From Thalassotalea ponticola (GTDB lineage: Bacteria; Pseudomonadota; Gammaproteobacteria; Enterobacterales; Alteromonadaceae), in contig NZ_CP166871.1 of NCBI RefSeq assembly GCF_041379045.1, forward strand, positions 124,001-188,000: 64,000 nt of DNA. The letters are read 5' to 3'. A model generated the notes under the pieces. That model saw only the letters and a list, made by a program, of their open reading frames with translations. It was not told the DNA's origin and ran no database searches. A program made the position numbers and the translations under genes. Below are positions 8,000-16,778 of the stretch, in pieces. Numbering within the stretch: the stretch's first letter is position 1; each line of letters begins with the position of its first letter.

Positions 8000-9673
8000 A
8001 TGATAAATCAAATTAGCTTCAATAATTTCAAAGGGGATTTATTTGGTGGCTTATCGGCAGCGGTAATTTCGTTACCACTGGCGTTGGCTTTCGGTGTGGC
8101 AACGGGAGCGGGGGCTGCAGCGGGGGTGTATGGCGCGATTTTAGTTGGTTTGTTTGCGTCTTTGTTTGGTGGTACCAAAACGCTAATTTCAGAGCCGACA
8201 GGACCTATGTCGGTGGTGTTTACTGTTGTCATTGCCGACATGATAGCCTCCAACCCCGAAAACGGTATGGCCATGGCGTTTACGGTAGTGATGATGGCTG
8301 GTGTATTCCAGATCGTGCTGTCTAAATTGAAGCTAGGCCGCTACATTACCATGATGCCTCACAGTGTAGTATCTGGTTTTATGTCGGGTATCGGCTGTAT
8401 TTTGATCTTAATTCAACTGGCGCCGCTGTTGGGAACCAAAGCACCTGAGCCCGGTGTGATGGGCACGGTGTTGCATTTGCCGCAAATTCTCTCATCGATT
8501 TCCTTACCCGAGTTATTGTTATCGTCTTTAGCGCTAGCGGTGCTGTTCTTGACCCCTAAAAAGCTGCGTCGAAAAGTCCCACCGCAATTGTTGGCTTTGG
8601 TGTTGTTATCTATCATTGGCTACGTATTTTTTGGCGATAACCAAATTAGCCGAGTCGGTGCCATTGACGTCGGTTTACCGGCGTTACAGTTACCGACATT
8701 TGCATTAAGCGAGTTGGACAACATGCTCGTTGATGCGCTGATTCTCGGTGCCTTGGGTTGTATAGACTCGATGCTCACTTCACTGATTGCCGATAACTTG
8801 ACCAAGGAAGATCACGACTCGGATAAAGAACTTACCGGACAAGGCATCGGCAACTTAGTCTCGGGGTTGTTCGGTGGTTTGCCAGGCGCTGGCGCGACCA
8901 TGGGCACCGTGGTGAATATTCAAACCGGTGGCACCACCATTTTATCCGGTGTATTGCGGGCATTAATACTGGCGCTAGCGGTATTTCTATTAACTGATTT
9001 AATCGCTTTGATCCCGGTAGCGGTCCTGGCTGCTATCGCATTAAAAGTGGGATTGGATATCCTCGATTGGAGCTTTATTAAACGCGCCCATAAAGTATCG
9101 CGTCACACCGCGATGATCATGTATTTGGTGTTGTTTATTACAGTCTTTATCGACCTTATTCTCGCGGTAGGCATCGGCTTATTTATCGCTAATATTGTCA
9201 CCATTGAAAAACTTAGTGCGGCGCAACAAAGTGGTATCAAAACCATTACCACCACCGATGATGAGCTTAAGTTATCTGACAATGAGCAAGCCGTATTCTC
9301 GCTATTTGAGGGTAAGTTGTTATTGGTGTATTTAAGCGGACCTATGATGTTTGGCTTATCGCGTGCAATGTCGCGACAACACCGTTTATTGTCTGGCTAC
9401 CGTTATGTCGTTATGGATATATCCGACGTGTCATTTATTGACGATACCATCGCCTTAACCATTGAAAACGCCATTACCGATGCCAAAGAACACGATGTTG
9501 AGCTGTTGTTAGTGCACAGCAATAATGTGGTGAGTAACAAGCTTGATAAATTAGGCGTGCTTGATTTAGTGCCGCGCTCAATGGTGTTTTCGTCTCGCGA
9601 AAGCGCATTTAGTTGGTTAAAAAACAAGGCGCAAGTTGAGCAAAACCACCTTACCTCACTGACCTCTGCTTAA
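8000..9673 (+). CDS. SulP-family inorganic anion transporter with STAS domain
   Basis: Inner-membrane transporter of the SLC26/SulP family, which moves sulfate, bicarbonate or related anions. The 557-residue protein has about 10-12 membrane segments in residues 10-400, including the family-typical SLPLALAFGVATGAG near the N terminus, ISEPTGPMSVVFTVV, and GQGIGNLVSGLFGGLPGAGA (about 278-297). Residues about 420-540 form a STAS domain (VVMDISDVSFIDDTIALTIE). Sequence resembles the bicarbonate/sulfate type found in marine bacteria, but the substrate cannot be read from sequence. It stands alone, with long gaps on both sides and a weak ribosome-binding site. Confidence 0.92.
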   Translation: MINQISFNNFKGDLFGGLSAAVISLPLALAFGVATGAGAAAGVYGAILVGLFASLFGGTKTLISEPTGPMSVVFTVVIADMIASNPENGMAMAFTVVMMAGVFQIVLSKLKLGRYITMMPHSVVSGFMSGIGCILILIQLAPLLGTKAPEPGVMGTVLHLPQILSSISLPELLLSSLALAVLFLTPKKLRRKVPPQLLALVLLSIIGYVFFGDNQISRVGAIDVGLPALQLPTFALSELDNMLVDALILGALGCIDSMLTSLIADNLTKEDHDSDKELTGQGIGNLVSGLFGGLPGAGATMGTVVNIQTGGTTILSGVLRALILALAVFLLTDLIALIPVAVLAAIALKVGLDILDWSFIKRAHKVSRHTAMIMYLVLFITVFIDLILAVGIGLFIANIVTIEKLSAAQQSGIKTITTTDDELKLSDNEQAVFSLFEGKLLLVYLSGPMMFGLSRAMSRQHRLLSGYRYVVMDISDVSFIDDTIALTIENAITDAKEHDVELLLVHSNNVVSNKLDKLGVLDLVPRSMVFSSRESAFSWLKNKAQVEQNHLTSLTSA

Positions 9674-10065
9674 CCGTCAATACTCGCCACGACCAGTATT
9701 TTTTGGCTGGAATCAGGGCGCTGATCTGTGCTTAACATCACTGCGATTAGTCGCGCAGAGGTGTTGAGCAATCATTCAAAGCATAGTTGAGCTTGGCAGT
9801 ACACAAGACAATGGAATCACGTGATTTCTTGCTTGCTAGACATCAAGCTCAAGCGGCACAAACGCATTACACCGCTTCAGACATAGTACCCCAGCTAAGC
9901 GCCATGGTTGGTATTAATTCGTTCAATCGACCACGCCTTAAGCCCACCAATGTACAGCGTGATATACACCAAGAGCCACAACCTATGTCAATCTGTCGAT
10001 CAACCAAACGGTTTGACTGGCAAATTAGTTTTTGAGTTTGTGGGCGGGGTATTCGGACAAAGAGA
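9674..10065. other. 392-bp intergenic region between SulP and tRNA-Arg
   Basis: Contains a strong hairpin at 9729-9770 (listed separately). The open frames here are short, lack plausible ribosome sites or run through the tRNA, so I do not call genes. No integrase, transposase or repeat of the tRNA 3' end is visible. Confidence 0.6.
9729..9770. repeat. Long imperfect hairpin of unknown function
   Basis: Arms 9729-9739 and 9760-9770 pair over 11 positions (two G-U), an A-A mismatch follows, then CTGCG (9741-9745) pairs with CGCAG (9754-9758) around an 8-nt loop. It lies 55 bp after the SulP stop. No T-run follows, so an intrinsic terminator is unlikely; an mRNA 3'-end structure or a degenerate repeat element are possible. 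Confidence 0.6.
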
Positions 10066-10142
10066 TGGCCCACCCGGCAGGAGTCGAACCTGCGGCCTCA
10101 CCCTCCGGAGGGGTGCGCTCTATCCAGCTGAGCTACGGGTGG
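10066..10142 (-). tRNA. tRNA-Arg, anticodon CCG
   Basis: On the minus strand a 77-nt cloverleaf is complete: acceptor CCACCCG (10136-10142) pairs with CGGGTGG (10070-10076), D-arm TAGCTCAGCTGGATAGAGC, anticodon loop CTCCGGA with anticodon CCG, T-arm GGTTCGA-type, and an encoded CCA end (10066-10068). It closely resembles the E. coli CCG-reading arginine tRNA. Single gene, no neighbouring tRNA. Confidence 0.97.
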
Positions 10143-10163
10143 TCAATGAGTTGTTATGTCGCC

Positions 10164-10191
10164 ATTCTATAATGTTGGTGGGGGCTGTCAA
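10164..10191 (-). promoter_or_regulatory. Promoter of tRNA-Arg
   Basis: Minus strand TTGACA (10186-10191), 16 nt, TAGAAT (10164-10169), followed by a short GC-containing discriminator; the -10 ends about 21 bp before the tRNA 5' end. A perfect -35 is typical of stable-RNA genes. Confidence 0.7.
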
Positions 10192-10211
10192 CCAATCTCT
10201 TTATTTAACGC

Positions 10212-10236
10212 ATTGATTGTACAAATAGCAATCAAT
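10212..10236. repeat. Inverted repeat (operator-like) between tRNA-Arg and prsK
   Basis: ATTGATTG (10212-10219) and CAATCAAT (10229-10236) are perfect 8-bp arms around a 9-nt centre. It lies 20 bp upstream of the tRNA -35 and 124 bp before prsK, so it could act on either divergent transcript. The protein that would bind it is unknown. Confidence 0.5.
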
Positions 10237-10360
10237 TCGATCCCAAACCCTGCAACCGGAGCAATGCGACTGATTTTATGCGCATTTTGTATTTATTCGA
10301 CTAAGCTTTATTACGGATGCTTAGATTTTATACCGTCGGATAATAACAACACTTACCACT

Positions 10361-12394
10361 ATGGAAACGGTTGGGTTAATTGGTTATGGCTTATCGGCCA
10401 TAGCGTACTTATTTCTTCTTGTATTGCTGATATCTCATCGGCAACCCTCTGTTGCGACCAAAATTTTATTGCTGAGCGTCGCGCTTAGCATGGTCAGTTA
10501 TATTGTTAACGCTTCGCAAATATATCAAGTATTTTCATTGCGTTATGCACTTTTAATGGAGTGCGTTAAGCAACTTTCTTGGGGGGTGTTACTGCTACTT
10601 GTGATTTCAGGTAGTGATACCGTGCCATCGATATTTACCTCGCCATCAAGTAAAAACTTAGCGCGAGTTCTGTTGTTATTGGTGGCATTGAATGTCACCA
10701 CAATTTTCATCTTACACAACTCGCAGTGGCTATTTATTGGTTTATTGAGTTTAACGCTATTGCTGTTGGTTTTACTCGAGCAACTTTACCGCAATGCACA
10801 GCAACTCAAATGGGCGTTATTGCCGTTAACCATTGGCTTGGGTGGTTTGCAAATTTTTGATTTTGTCATGTATGCACAAGCGACATTGCTCACCCGCATT
10901 GACTTTTATTTTTGGTACTCGCGAGGCTTTATCGCTCTGTTGGTGTTGCCGTTTATTCTGTTGAGTGCGAAACGAATGCGCAACTGGAGTCCTGATTTAT
11001 ACATTTCTCGTGACGTTGTATTTTATTCGTCGATGGTGTTGCTCAGTGCTGTCTATTTATTGTTATTGGCCTTTTCTGGTTATGTCATTCGCTTTATGCA
11101 AGGGCAGTGGAGTGAAACCTTAAGTATCGTCTTTATGGTCTTTGGTTTGTTGGTGTTACTCGTGTTATTAATGACTAACCGATTGCGCGATAAGATACGG
11201 GTGTTTATTTCAAAACACTTCTTTGCCAACAAATACGACTATCGACTGGAGTGGCTGAAGCTTATTGAAGATATCGAGCAACAAGGCTCTAGCGATCCAT
11301 TTCAAAATGCCTGTGCGGTGATGGCCAACTGCCTCGGAGTGAGCCGTTGTGGGTTTGTCGATGCAAGCCACACAAAACTGCGCGTTGTACACCAAGGTGA
11401 TTACACCATTGATAGTCCACTGATGGCGCAAATTAGTCAGCTTCATCAGTTTTCATTGCAGCAAAGTTGGCTTATCGATGTGCGTGAATATCAGCGCTTT
11501 CCAGAGCGTTATCCCGAGTTGAAATTAGATACTAAGCATCTTGCTAAACAACGTCTAGAGCTATTTATTCCGACCTTTTCTGAGCAGCGCCTAATTGGCT
11601 ATTTTATGCTGTCGGGACCGAGTCATCGCCCCATATTAAACTGGGAAGATCGCGACTTTTTAATTGCGGTGTCTAAGCAACTCGGTAACTATTTAATGCT
11701 GCAAACCGCGCAAAAGCAATTGGCTCAAGGTCAACAATTGGCGGTATTTCATCGGATGTCAGCGTTTGTTCTACACGATTTAAAAAATATCCAAGCGCAG
11801 TTATCGCTCATTACCCGCAATGCTGAACGCCATCGCGATAACCCAGAATTTGTTGATGATGTTTTTGCGACCGTTGAGTCAGCGTCTGCCCGCATAGCAA
11901 AAGTGGTATCACAATTACAAAACAAGAGTAAAGATGTGAACCAAGGTCACCGCCATGAGTTGATCAATGTCAGTGAATTATTGCACCAGTGTGCACAGCA
12001 AAGCCAATCGGACAAGGTAAAGATATCCTCGTCTGTTCCTCCTGAACTCTATGTCACCGCCGACAAAGACGGTTTGCACAATGTTTTTCTACACTTATTG
12101 CAAAACGCTAAAGAAGCGTGCCAACCGGATGGCTTAATTAACATTGTCGGTCGTCAAGATGAGCAACAGGTGGTGGTTGATATCAGCGATAACGGCTGTG
12201 GTATGAGTAGTGATTTTATTAATCAGTCATTGTTCGAACCGTTTACGACCACTAAGGGCAATGCTGGTATGGGGATAGGCGTATTTGAAGCAAAACAGTT
12301 TATTGAAGAATATCAAGGTACGATAGATGTAACCAGTGAATTAGGTAAAGGCAGTTGTTTTACCTTGTCATTGCCGTTAAGCACCGTTAATTAG
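10361..12394 (+). CDS. prsK: XrtA/PEP-CTERM system sensor histidine kinase PrsK
   Basis: Membrane sensor kinase that, with PrsR, is found beside exosortase-A systems. The 677-residue protein has about eight N-terminal membrane segments (residues 5-275), a GAF-like region (about 300-450), a histidine box FVLHDLKN with the phospho-acceptor His at 472, and a C-terminal ATPase domain with the N-box LLQNAKEA, G1 DISDNGCGM and the glycine-rich AGMGIGVFEAK. Length and domain order match the PrsK family. There is no obvious Shine-Dalgarno before ATG 10361, but the first membrane segment starts right after it. prsR follows after 2 nt. Confidence 0.92.
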   Translation: METVGLIGYGLSAIAYLFLLVLLISHRQPSVATKILLLSVALSMVSYIVNASQIYQVFSLRYALLMECVKQLSWGVLLLLVISGSDTVPSIFTSPSSKNLARVLLLLVALNVTTIFILHNSQWLFIGLLSLTLLLLVLLEQLYRNAQQLKWALLPLTIGLGGLQIFDFVMYAQATLLTRIDFYFWYSRGFIALLVLPFILLSAKRMRNWSPDLYISRDVVFYSSMVLLSAVYLLLLAFSGYVIRFMQGQWSETLSIVFMVFGLLVLLVLLMTNRLRDKIRVFISKHFFANKYDYRLEWLKLIEDIEQQGSSDPFQNACAVMANCLGVSRCGFVDASHTKLRVVHQGDYTIDSPLMAQISQLHQFSLQQSWLIDVREYQRFPERYPELKLDTKHLAKQRLELFIPTFSEQRLIGYFMLSGPSHRPILNWEDRDFLIAVSKQLGNYLMLQTAQKQLAQGQQLAVFHRMSAFVLHDLKNIQAQLSLITRNAERHRDNPEFVDDVFATVESASARIAKVVSQLQNKSKDVNQGHRHELINVSELLHQCAQQSQSDKVKISSSVPPELYVTADKDGLHNVFLHLLQNAKEACQPDGLINIVGRQDEQQVVVDISDNGCGMSSDFINQSLFEPFTTTKGNAGMGIGVFEAKQFIEEYQGTIDVTSELGKGSCFTLSLPLSTVN

Positions 12395-12396
12395 GA

Positions 12397-13761
12397 ATGA
12401 AAAAAATGGAAAAGTTATTGATAGTAGATGATGATCCCGGTATTCAAAAGCAGTTGAAATGGAGTTTGTCAGACTATGACGTCGTGTTGGCGCAGGATCA
12501 AGATAGTGCGATTAGCGCACTTAGGTTACACGAACCCAAGGTGGTCTTATTGGATTTGGGATTGCCACCCGATGAGGCCAATGCCAGCGAGGGACTAGCA
12601 ACCTTGCAGCAAATATTGTCGCTTGCCCCGTTTACTAAAGTGATTGTTATAACCGGTAACGATGAGCATCAAGTTGCGTTAGATGCAATCGCCAACGGTG
12701 CTTATGACTTCTATCAAAAACCATTGGATAGCGATGTGGTCAACGTCATTGTAAAGCGCGCGTTTATGATGGCGGAACTGGAAAAGGAAAACCGCCAGAT
12801 TCGCGAGCTCGGCGGGGTCGACAGCGGTATCATTGGCAATAGTCAGGCGATGGAAAAAGTGCGCAATATCATTGAACGCATCGCATCAACAGAAATTACG
12901 GTATTGTTGCTTGGCGAAAGTGGCACGGGCAAAGAAGTGTTAGCCAATGCCGTGCACAAGCAGAGCAATCGCAATAAAAAGCCTTTTATTGCCATTAATT
13001 GTGCGTCCATACCTGAAAACTTGTTAGAGAGCGAGTTGTTTGGTTTTGAAAAGGGGGCGTTTACCGGCGCTCATAAAACCACCAAAGGCAAGATAGAAAT
13101 GGCACAAGGCGGTACGTTGTTTCTCGATGAAATAGGCGATATGCCATTTAATCTACAAGCCAAGCTTTTGCGCTTTTTACAGGAGCGAGTGGTTGAGCGA
13201 GTTGGTGGACGTCAAGAAATTGCCGTTGATGTTCGCGTAGTTTGTGCGACTAACCAAGATTTATTGGCGATGGCAGAACAAAAATTATTTCGAGAAGACC
13301 TGTATTATCGAATTAGCGAAATGGTCATTAATATTCCGCCGTTAAAGGAACGCGAATTTGATGTCATTGTTTTGGCGCGTTATTTCTTGCTTAAGTTTGC
13401 CCAAGACTACAACGTTAAAGTTAAAGGGTTTAGTGATGGTGCTGTTGCCGCGTTAAAAGCACACTCGTGGCCAGGTAATATCCGCGAACTGCAAAATAAA
13501 ATAAAATCTGCGGTGATAATGGCGTCAGGGCAAGTGATCAGTAGTGATGATTTGGGCTTTAACGATGAAGTAGAACTTGATATTGATCAGCAGTTCAACT
13601 TGCGAAGCTTGCGCGAACAAGCTGAATCAACAGCGATTAAGCAAGCATACAGCATGTCAGAAGGAAATATGAGTAAAACCGCTCAATTACTGGGTATAAC
13701 TCGGCCTACACTGTATGGTTTATTGGATAAGTATGAGTTAAAGCTCAAAGAGTTTAGTTAA
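12397..13761 (+). CDS. prsR: XrtA/PEP-CTERM system response regulator PrsR (sigma-54 activator)
   Basis: NtrC-type regulator expected to be phosphorylated by PrsK and to activate sigma-54 promoters of exopolysaccharide and PEP-CTERM genes. Receiver domain at 1-120 with acidic pair D11/D12, phospho-acceptor D53 and K108. AAA+ domain has Walker A GESGTGKE (173-180), the sigma-54-contact loop GAFTGA (220-225) and Walker B LFLDEIGD (241-248). The C terminus is a Fis-type helix-turn-helix ([20 protein letters not shown]). All key residues are intact. A second ATG at 12406 would remove three residues. I could not find a convincing -24/-12 element in the larger gaps of this locus. Confidence 0.94.
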   Translation: MKKMEKLLIVDDDPGIQKQLKWSLSDYDVVLAQDQDSAISALRLHEPKVVLLDLGLPPDEANASEGLATLQQILSLAPFTKVIVITGNDEHQVALDAIANGAYDFYQKPLDSDVVNVIVKRAFMMAELEKENRQIRELGGVDSGIIGNSQAMEKVRNIIERIASTEITVLLLGESGTGKEVLANAVHKQSNRNKKPFIAINCASIPENLLESELFGFEKGAFTGAHKTTKGKIEMAQGGTLFLDEIGDMPFNLQAKLLRFLQERVVERVGGRQEIAVDVRVVCATNQDLLAMAEQKLFREDLYYRISEMVINIPPLKEREFDVIVLARYFLLKFAQDYNVKVKGFSDGAVAALKAHSWPGNIRELQNKIKSAVIMASGQVISSDDLGFNDEVELDIDQQFNLRSLREQAESTAIKQAYSMSEGNMSKTAQLLGITRPTLYGLLDKYELKLKEFS

Positions 13762-13765
13762 TATT

Positions 13766-14419
13766 ATGGCGGTATTGATGCGTGCGTTGGTGATTTTTGC
13801 GTTGTTGCTCGTATTGACGATATACAACTGCGTTGTCAAAGATAAAGTCAATTGGCAAATCGCCAAATATCTTTATGCCGATTATGTCGGGGGGACACAC
13901 GTTCTGCCAAATCAGCCATACAACCTTCTCCTGGGTAGCTCAACACTCGCAAATTTGAATGTCGACAATTACTTGCGTTGCCAGCCTTGGTTAAATCGCG
14001 GTATTGGAAGTGCTAAAATTAGTGACATAAGTGATTATGTGCGTTTGGCGAATCTTCATGACCATGTGTCTTATGTTGTCGTTTATATGGGGGAAAATGA
14101 TATTTCCGATAACATGTCGGTCGATTTAGTAAAGCAGCAATTTTTAGCATTACTACAAACATTCAAACATCGTTTTCGCCAAGCGACAATTGTGGTCTTA
14201 GCGATAAAATATGCGCCAGCGAGGCAGGACAGTTGGGCGGATTTTGAAGAGTTTAATCATTATTTGCAAACTCTTGCTGATCAAGATGAGCGCGTTCGAC
14301 TGATTCAAGTAGCTGAAAAAAGTCAGCAGGTTGGCTTATTTACTGGCGATAATCTTCACTTCAATCATCGTGGTTATGATTTATTTACACGACAGGTTAA
14401 TGCCTTATGTCACAGCTAA
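13766..14419 (+). CDS. SGNH/GDSL-family hydrolase, membrane-anchored
   Basis: Probable serine esterase, possibly removing or transferring acyl groups on the polysaccharide. An N-terminal hydrophobic helix (residues 5-23) should anchor it with the catalytic part in the periplasm. SGNH blocks visible: LLGSST (Ser 58), GIGSAKI (Gly in block II), YMGENDIS (Asn 111, block III) and GDNLHFNHRGY (Asp 195, His 198, block V). It begins 4 nt after prsR and overlaps the acyltransferase gene by 13 nt; pairing an SGNH esterase with an acyltransferase-3 protein is common for polymer O-acetylation. The exact substrate is unknown. Confidence 0.82.
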   Translation: MAVLMRALVIFALLLVLTIYNCVVKDKVNWQIAKYLYADYVGGTHVLPNQPYNLLLGSSTLANLNVDNYLRCQPWLNRGIGSAKISDISDYVRLANLHDHVSYVVVYMGENDISDNMSVDLVKQQFLALLQTFKHRFRQATIVVLAIKYAPARQDSWADFEEFNHYLQTLADQDERVRLIQVAEKSQQVGLFTGDNLHFNHRGYDLFTRQVNALCHS

Positions 14420-15564
14420 GCCAACGTATTTTCTATATCGACGCGCTGCGCGGAGTATTAATGGTACTAGGGGTAGTACTGCACTCTGCACAGGTATTCA
14501 ATCCGATGTCTGATTGGCTGATATCTAGCACACAGACTAACATTGTTTTTAGTTATCTGGTTTCGACTGTTGCCGTATTTCGTATGCCGGCGTTTTTTGT
14601 GGTCTCTGGGTACTTTTGTTTATTGACCTACATTAAATATCAGCCGGCGAAGTTTTTGCGACTGCGCTTAACTCGGTTAGTCATCCCGCTGATCAGCGCT
14701 ATTGTGATCCTAAATACCGTACAAACACTGATATTAAGTAACGGCGGCTGGTATCAACTTAATTGGTCCCGCTATATTAGCCAAGGTGACTATATTTATC
14801 ACTTGTGGTTTTTAGTTAATTTACTGTGCTATTTTCTGCTATTTTTTATCGCTAGTTTGGTAGTTAATCGACTCGGTGTGCAACCACTCAAATGGTTAAC
14901 GCATTGTTTAGCAAAGATCGATTTTATCTTGGTCATCATCTTATTGCCGATAATTTCGCTAAGTATATTGATGTTACCGAGCATCGGGCTGCCGATATAT
15001 TGGAAACTATTTGGAGTAATCGACTTTTATTCGCTGTTACACTATGCGCCGTATTTTCTATTTGGCTTATTTCTAGCGTCTAAGGATGACTTGTTGGAGC
15101 GATTTACCAGTATTAATCGCCTATTTTTACTGGGTTTATTGGTACTTGCCATAGCTGTCAAAGCGTATATTAAACAACCCGAATCAATTACCGAAAAACT
15201 AGTGTTTTATTATGCGCAATCACTACTAAGTTGGATCGCGATTGCTCTGTGTTTTTATGTGTTTAAACGTTTTTTTAACCATGCAAAATCATGGATCTCA
15301 TATTTAGCGGCAGCGTCCTATACCATTTATTTATTTCATCACGTTTTTGTATTGATTTTTGGTAGTGTATTAATTGCCTTAAATGTGCCGGCGCTGATTG
15401 GCTTTGTGGTATTAGTACTACTGACCAGCATAAGTTCGATACTATGTCATGAATTAATGATTAAAAAAAGCTCGATTTTATCGATACTGTTCAATGGCAA
15501 AGCGTTACATTCATCTGCTAAAAAGGCGGTACCTCTCACTCGAGATAGCACGAAATCACCGTAA
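14407..15564 (+). CDS. Acyltransferase-3 family membrane O-acyltransferase
   Basis: Integral membrane protein of about ten helices that probably transfers an acyl (usually acetyl) group to a glycan. The N terminus RIFYIDALRGVLMVLGVVLHS is typical of the family (conserved Arg of the ALRG motif and His of VLHS); similarity is also to the OpgC/MdoC subgroup. The 385-residue length is normal. It overlaps the SGNH hydrolase gene by 13 nt and is convergent with the XrtA-associated ATPase, with only 5 nt between the two stop codons and no terminator. Confidence 0.88.
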   Translation: MSQLSQRIFYIDALRGVLMVLGVVLHSAQVFNPMSDWLISSTQTNIVFSYLVSTVAVFRMPAFFVVSGYFCLLTYIKYQPAKFLRLRLTRLVIPLISAIVILNTVQTLILSNGGWYQLNWSRYISQGDYIYHLWFLVNLLCYFLLFFIASLVVNRLGVQPLKWLTHCLAKIDFILVIILLPIISLSILMLPSIGLPIYWKLFGVIDFYSLLHYAPYFLFGLFLASKDDLLERFTSINRLFLLGLLVLAIAVKAYIKQPESITEKLVFYYAQSLLSWIAIALCFYVFKRFFNHAKSWISYLAAASYTIYLFHHVFVLIFGSVLIALNVPALIGFVVLVLLTSISSILCHELMIKKSSILSILFNGKALHSSAKKAVPLTRDSTKSP

Positions 15565-15569
15565 CTACA

Positions 15570-16772
15570 TTACACTTTGTCTTTGTCATTTGAAGCTTTG
15601 GAAGGGCTCTGCATTTCCATTTTTTTTTGTTCTAATAACTTATCTAGGTAGGCATTCATTTTTAGCTTTTCATCGATGTTTTTCTGTAGATAGCGGTCTA
15701 CGCGCATTAGTATTTTGCGCAAATCAAGGTTCGAACGACGCTCTGAGCGTGTAGCATTCAGTTGTTGTAACGCGCTGGAGTTGGGCTTGAGTTGTGAATC
15801 GATATCGTCGTTAAAACTATCTAAACTCGATTGCTGTGATAGCACTGATGCGTTGTCATTACTATCCAGCTTGCTGTCGGGTTGCTTACTGTCGTCAGTT
15901 TGATCAGCTGGGAATGGCGACTCAGCCGCAGTTGCTGTAGAGTCATTATTAATCGATGCACTGAGTTCGTGGCGCATCTCGACCAGCACAGATTCTATGT
16001 GATCAGCCGTTATTTGCTTGAGGTTTTGCAGGTAACCAAACAGCAATACTCTATCGGCAAGTAAATTTATCTTACGCGGAATACCTTGCGTGGCCTGCAT
16101 CATAATAGGGTAACATTGGTCGGTAAACAGTTGCTTGTCTTTGTAGCCAACGGTCGCTAAACGATGCTCAATATAGCGCTGCATATCTCCGATTGACAAA
16201 GGCTTCAAGTGGCACGAAGCGATGATGCGTTGTCGAAACTGTTCCATTTGTGGCATTTGCAGTAAGTCTTTAAGCTCTTCCTGGCCAAGTAAAAAACTCT
16301 GTAACAGTGGCTTGTGCTCACGTTGGATATTAGACAGCATTCGCAATTCTTCTAAAGTTTCCAAAGGCAGATTCTGCGCTTCATCTACCAGTAATAATGC
16401 GCGTTTTTGATGGCTCAATAATACCGTTAAATGCTGTTCAATGAGCTCTAATAACTCGGCTTTATTCGACGTCACAACGTTTAAGTTGAGCTGTGTGGCG
16501 ATTTGCCGTAATAAATCTTCAGGGCTTAGGTTGGAAGTGACGATATTGACGGCCTCAATATTCGACGCTTCAATTGAAGCTAACAAGTTTTGCGCCAGAG
16601 TTGTCTTTCCCGTTCCAATGGGGCCGGTAATAACAATAAAGCCCTCACTCTGCTGAATACCGTATTGTAAGTATGAAAGCGCTTGCTGATGCCTTTTTGA
16701 GGCGAAAAAGAAACGAGGATCAGGGCTCAGTTGAAATGGCTTTTGACTGATGCCATAGTGCGATTCATACAT
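15570..16772 (-). CDS. XrtA/PEP-CTERM system-associated ATPase (ExeA-like)
   Basis: AAA ATPase related to ExeA/GspA-type proteins and regularly found in exosortase-A loci. Walker A is GPIGTGKTT (50-58) and Walker B is ALLLVDEAQ (about 124-132); residues about 1-280 are the ATPase core, starting with MYESHYGISQKPFQLSPDP, a typical opening. After 280 there is an acidic/Ser/Asn-rich linker and a basic helical tail that may form a coiled coil. It is the last gene of a five-gene minus-strand group with the outer-membrane barrel, autokinase, chain-length and export genes. Its exact role in export is not established. Confidence 0.9.
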   Translation of the reverse strand: MYESHYGISQKPFQLSPDPRFFFASKRHQQALSYLQYGIQQSEGFIVITGPIGTGKTTLAQNLLASIEASNIEAVNIVTSNLSPEDLLRQIATQLNLNVVTSNKAELLELIEQHLTVLLSHQKRALLLVDEAQNLPLETLEELRMLSNIQREHKPLLQSFLLGQEELKDLLQMPQMEQFRQRIIASCHLKPLSIGDMQRYIEHRLATVGYKDKQLFTDQCYPIMMQATQGIPRKINLLADRVLLFGYLQNLKQITADHIESVLVEMRHELSASINNDSTATAAESPFPADQTDDSKQPDSKLDSNDNASVLSQQSSLDSFNDDIDSQLKPNSSALQQLNATRSERRSNLDLRKILMRVDRYLQKNIDEKLKMNAYLDKLLEQKKMEMQSPSKASNDKDKV

Positions 16773-16778
16773 TTTTAA

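Noticed and set aside
10066-10142. tRNA-Arg as an integration site of the exosortase locus
   Set aside because: No integrase, no duplicated tRNA 3' end was noticed in the window, and the locus lies on the 5' side of the tRNA rather than the 3' side.
9787-10216. Short frames around the tRNA gene
   Set aside because: They run through the tRNA or antisense to it and have no supporting signal.
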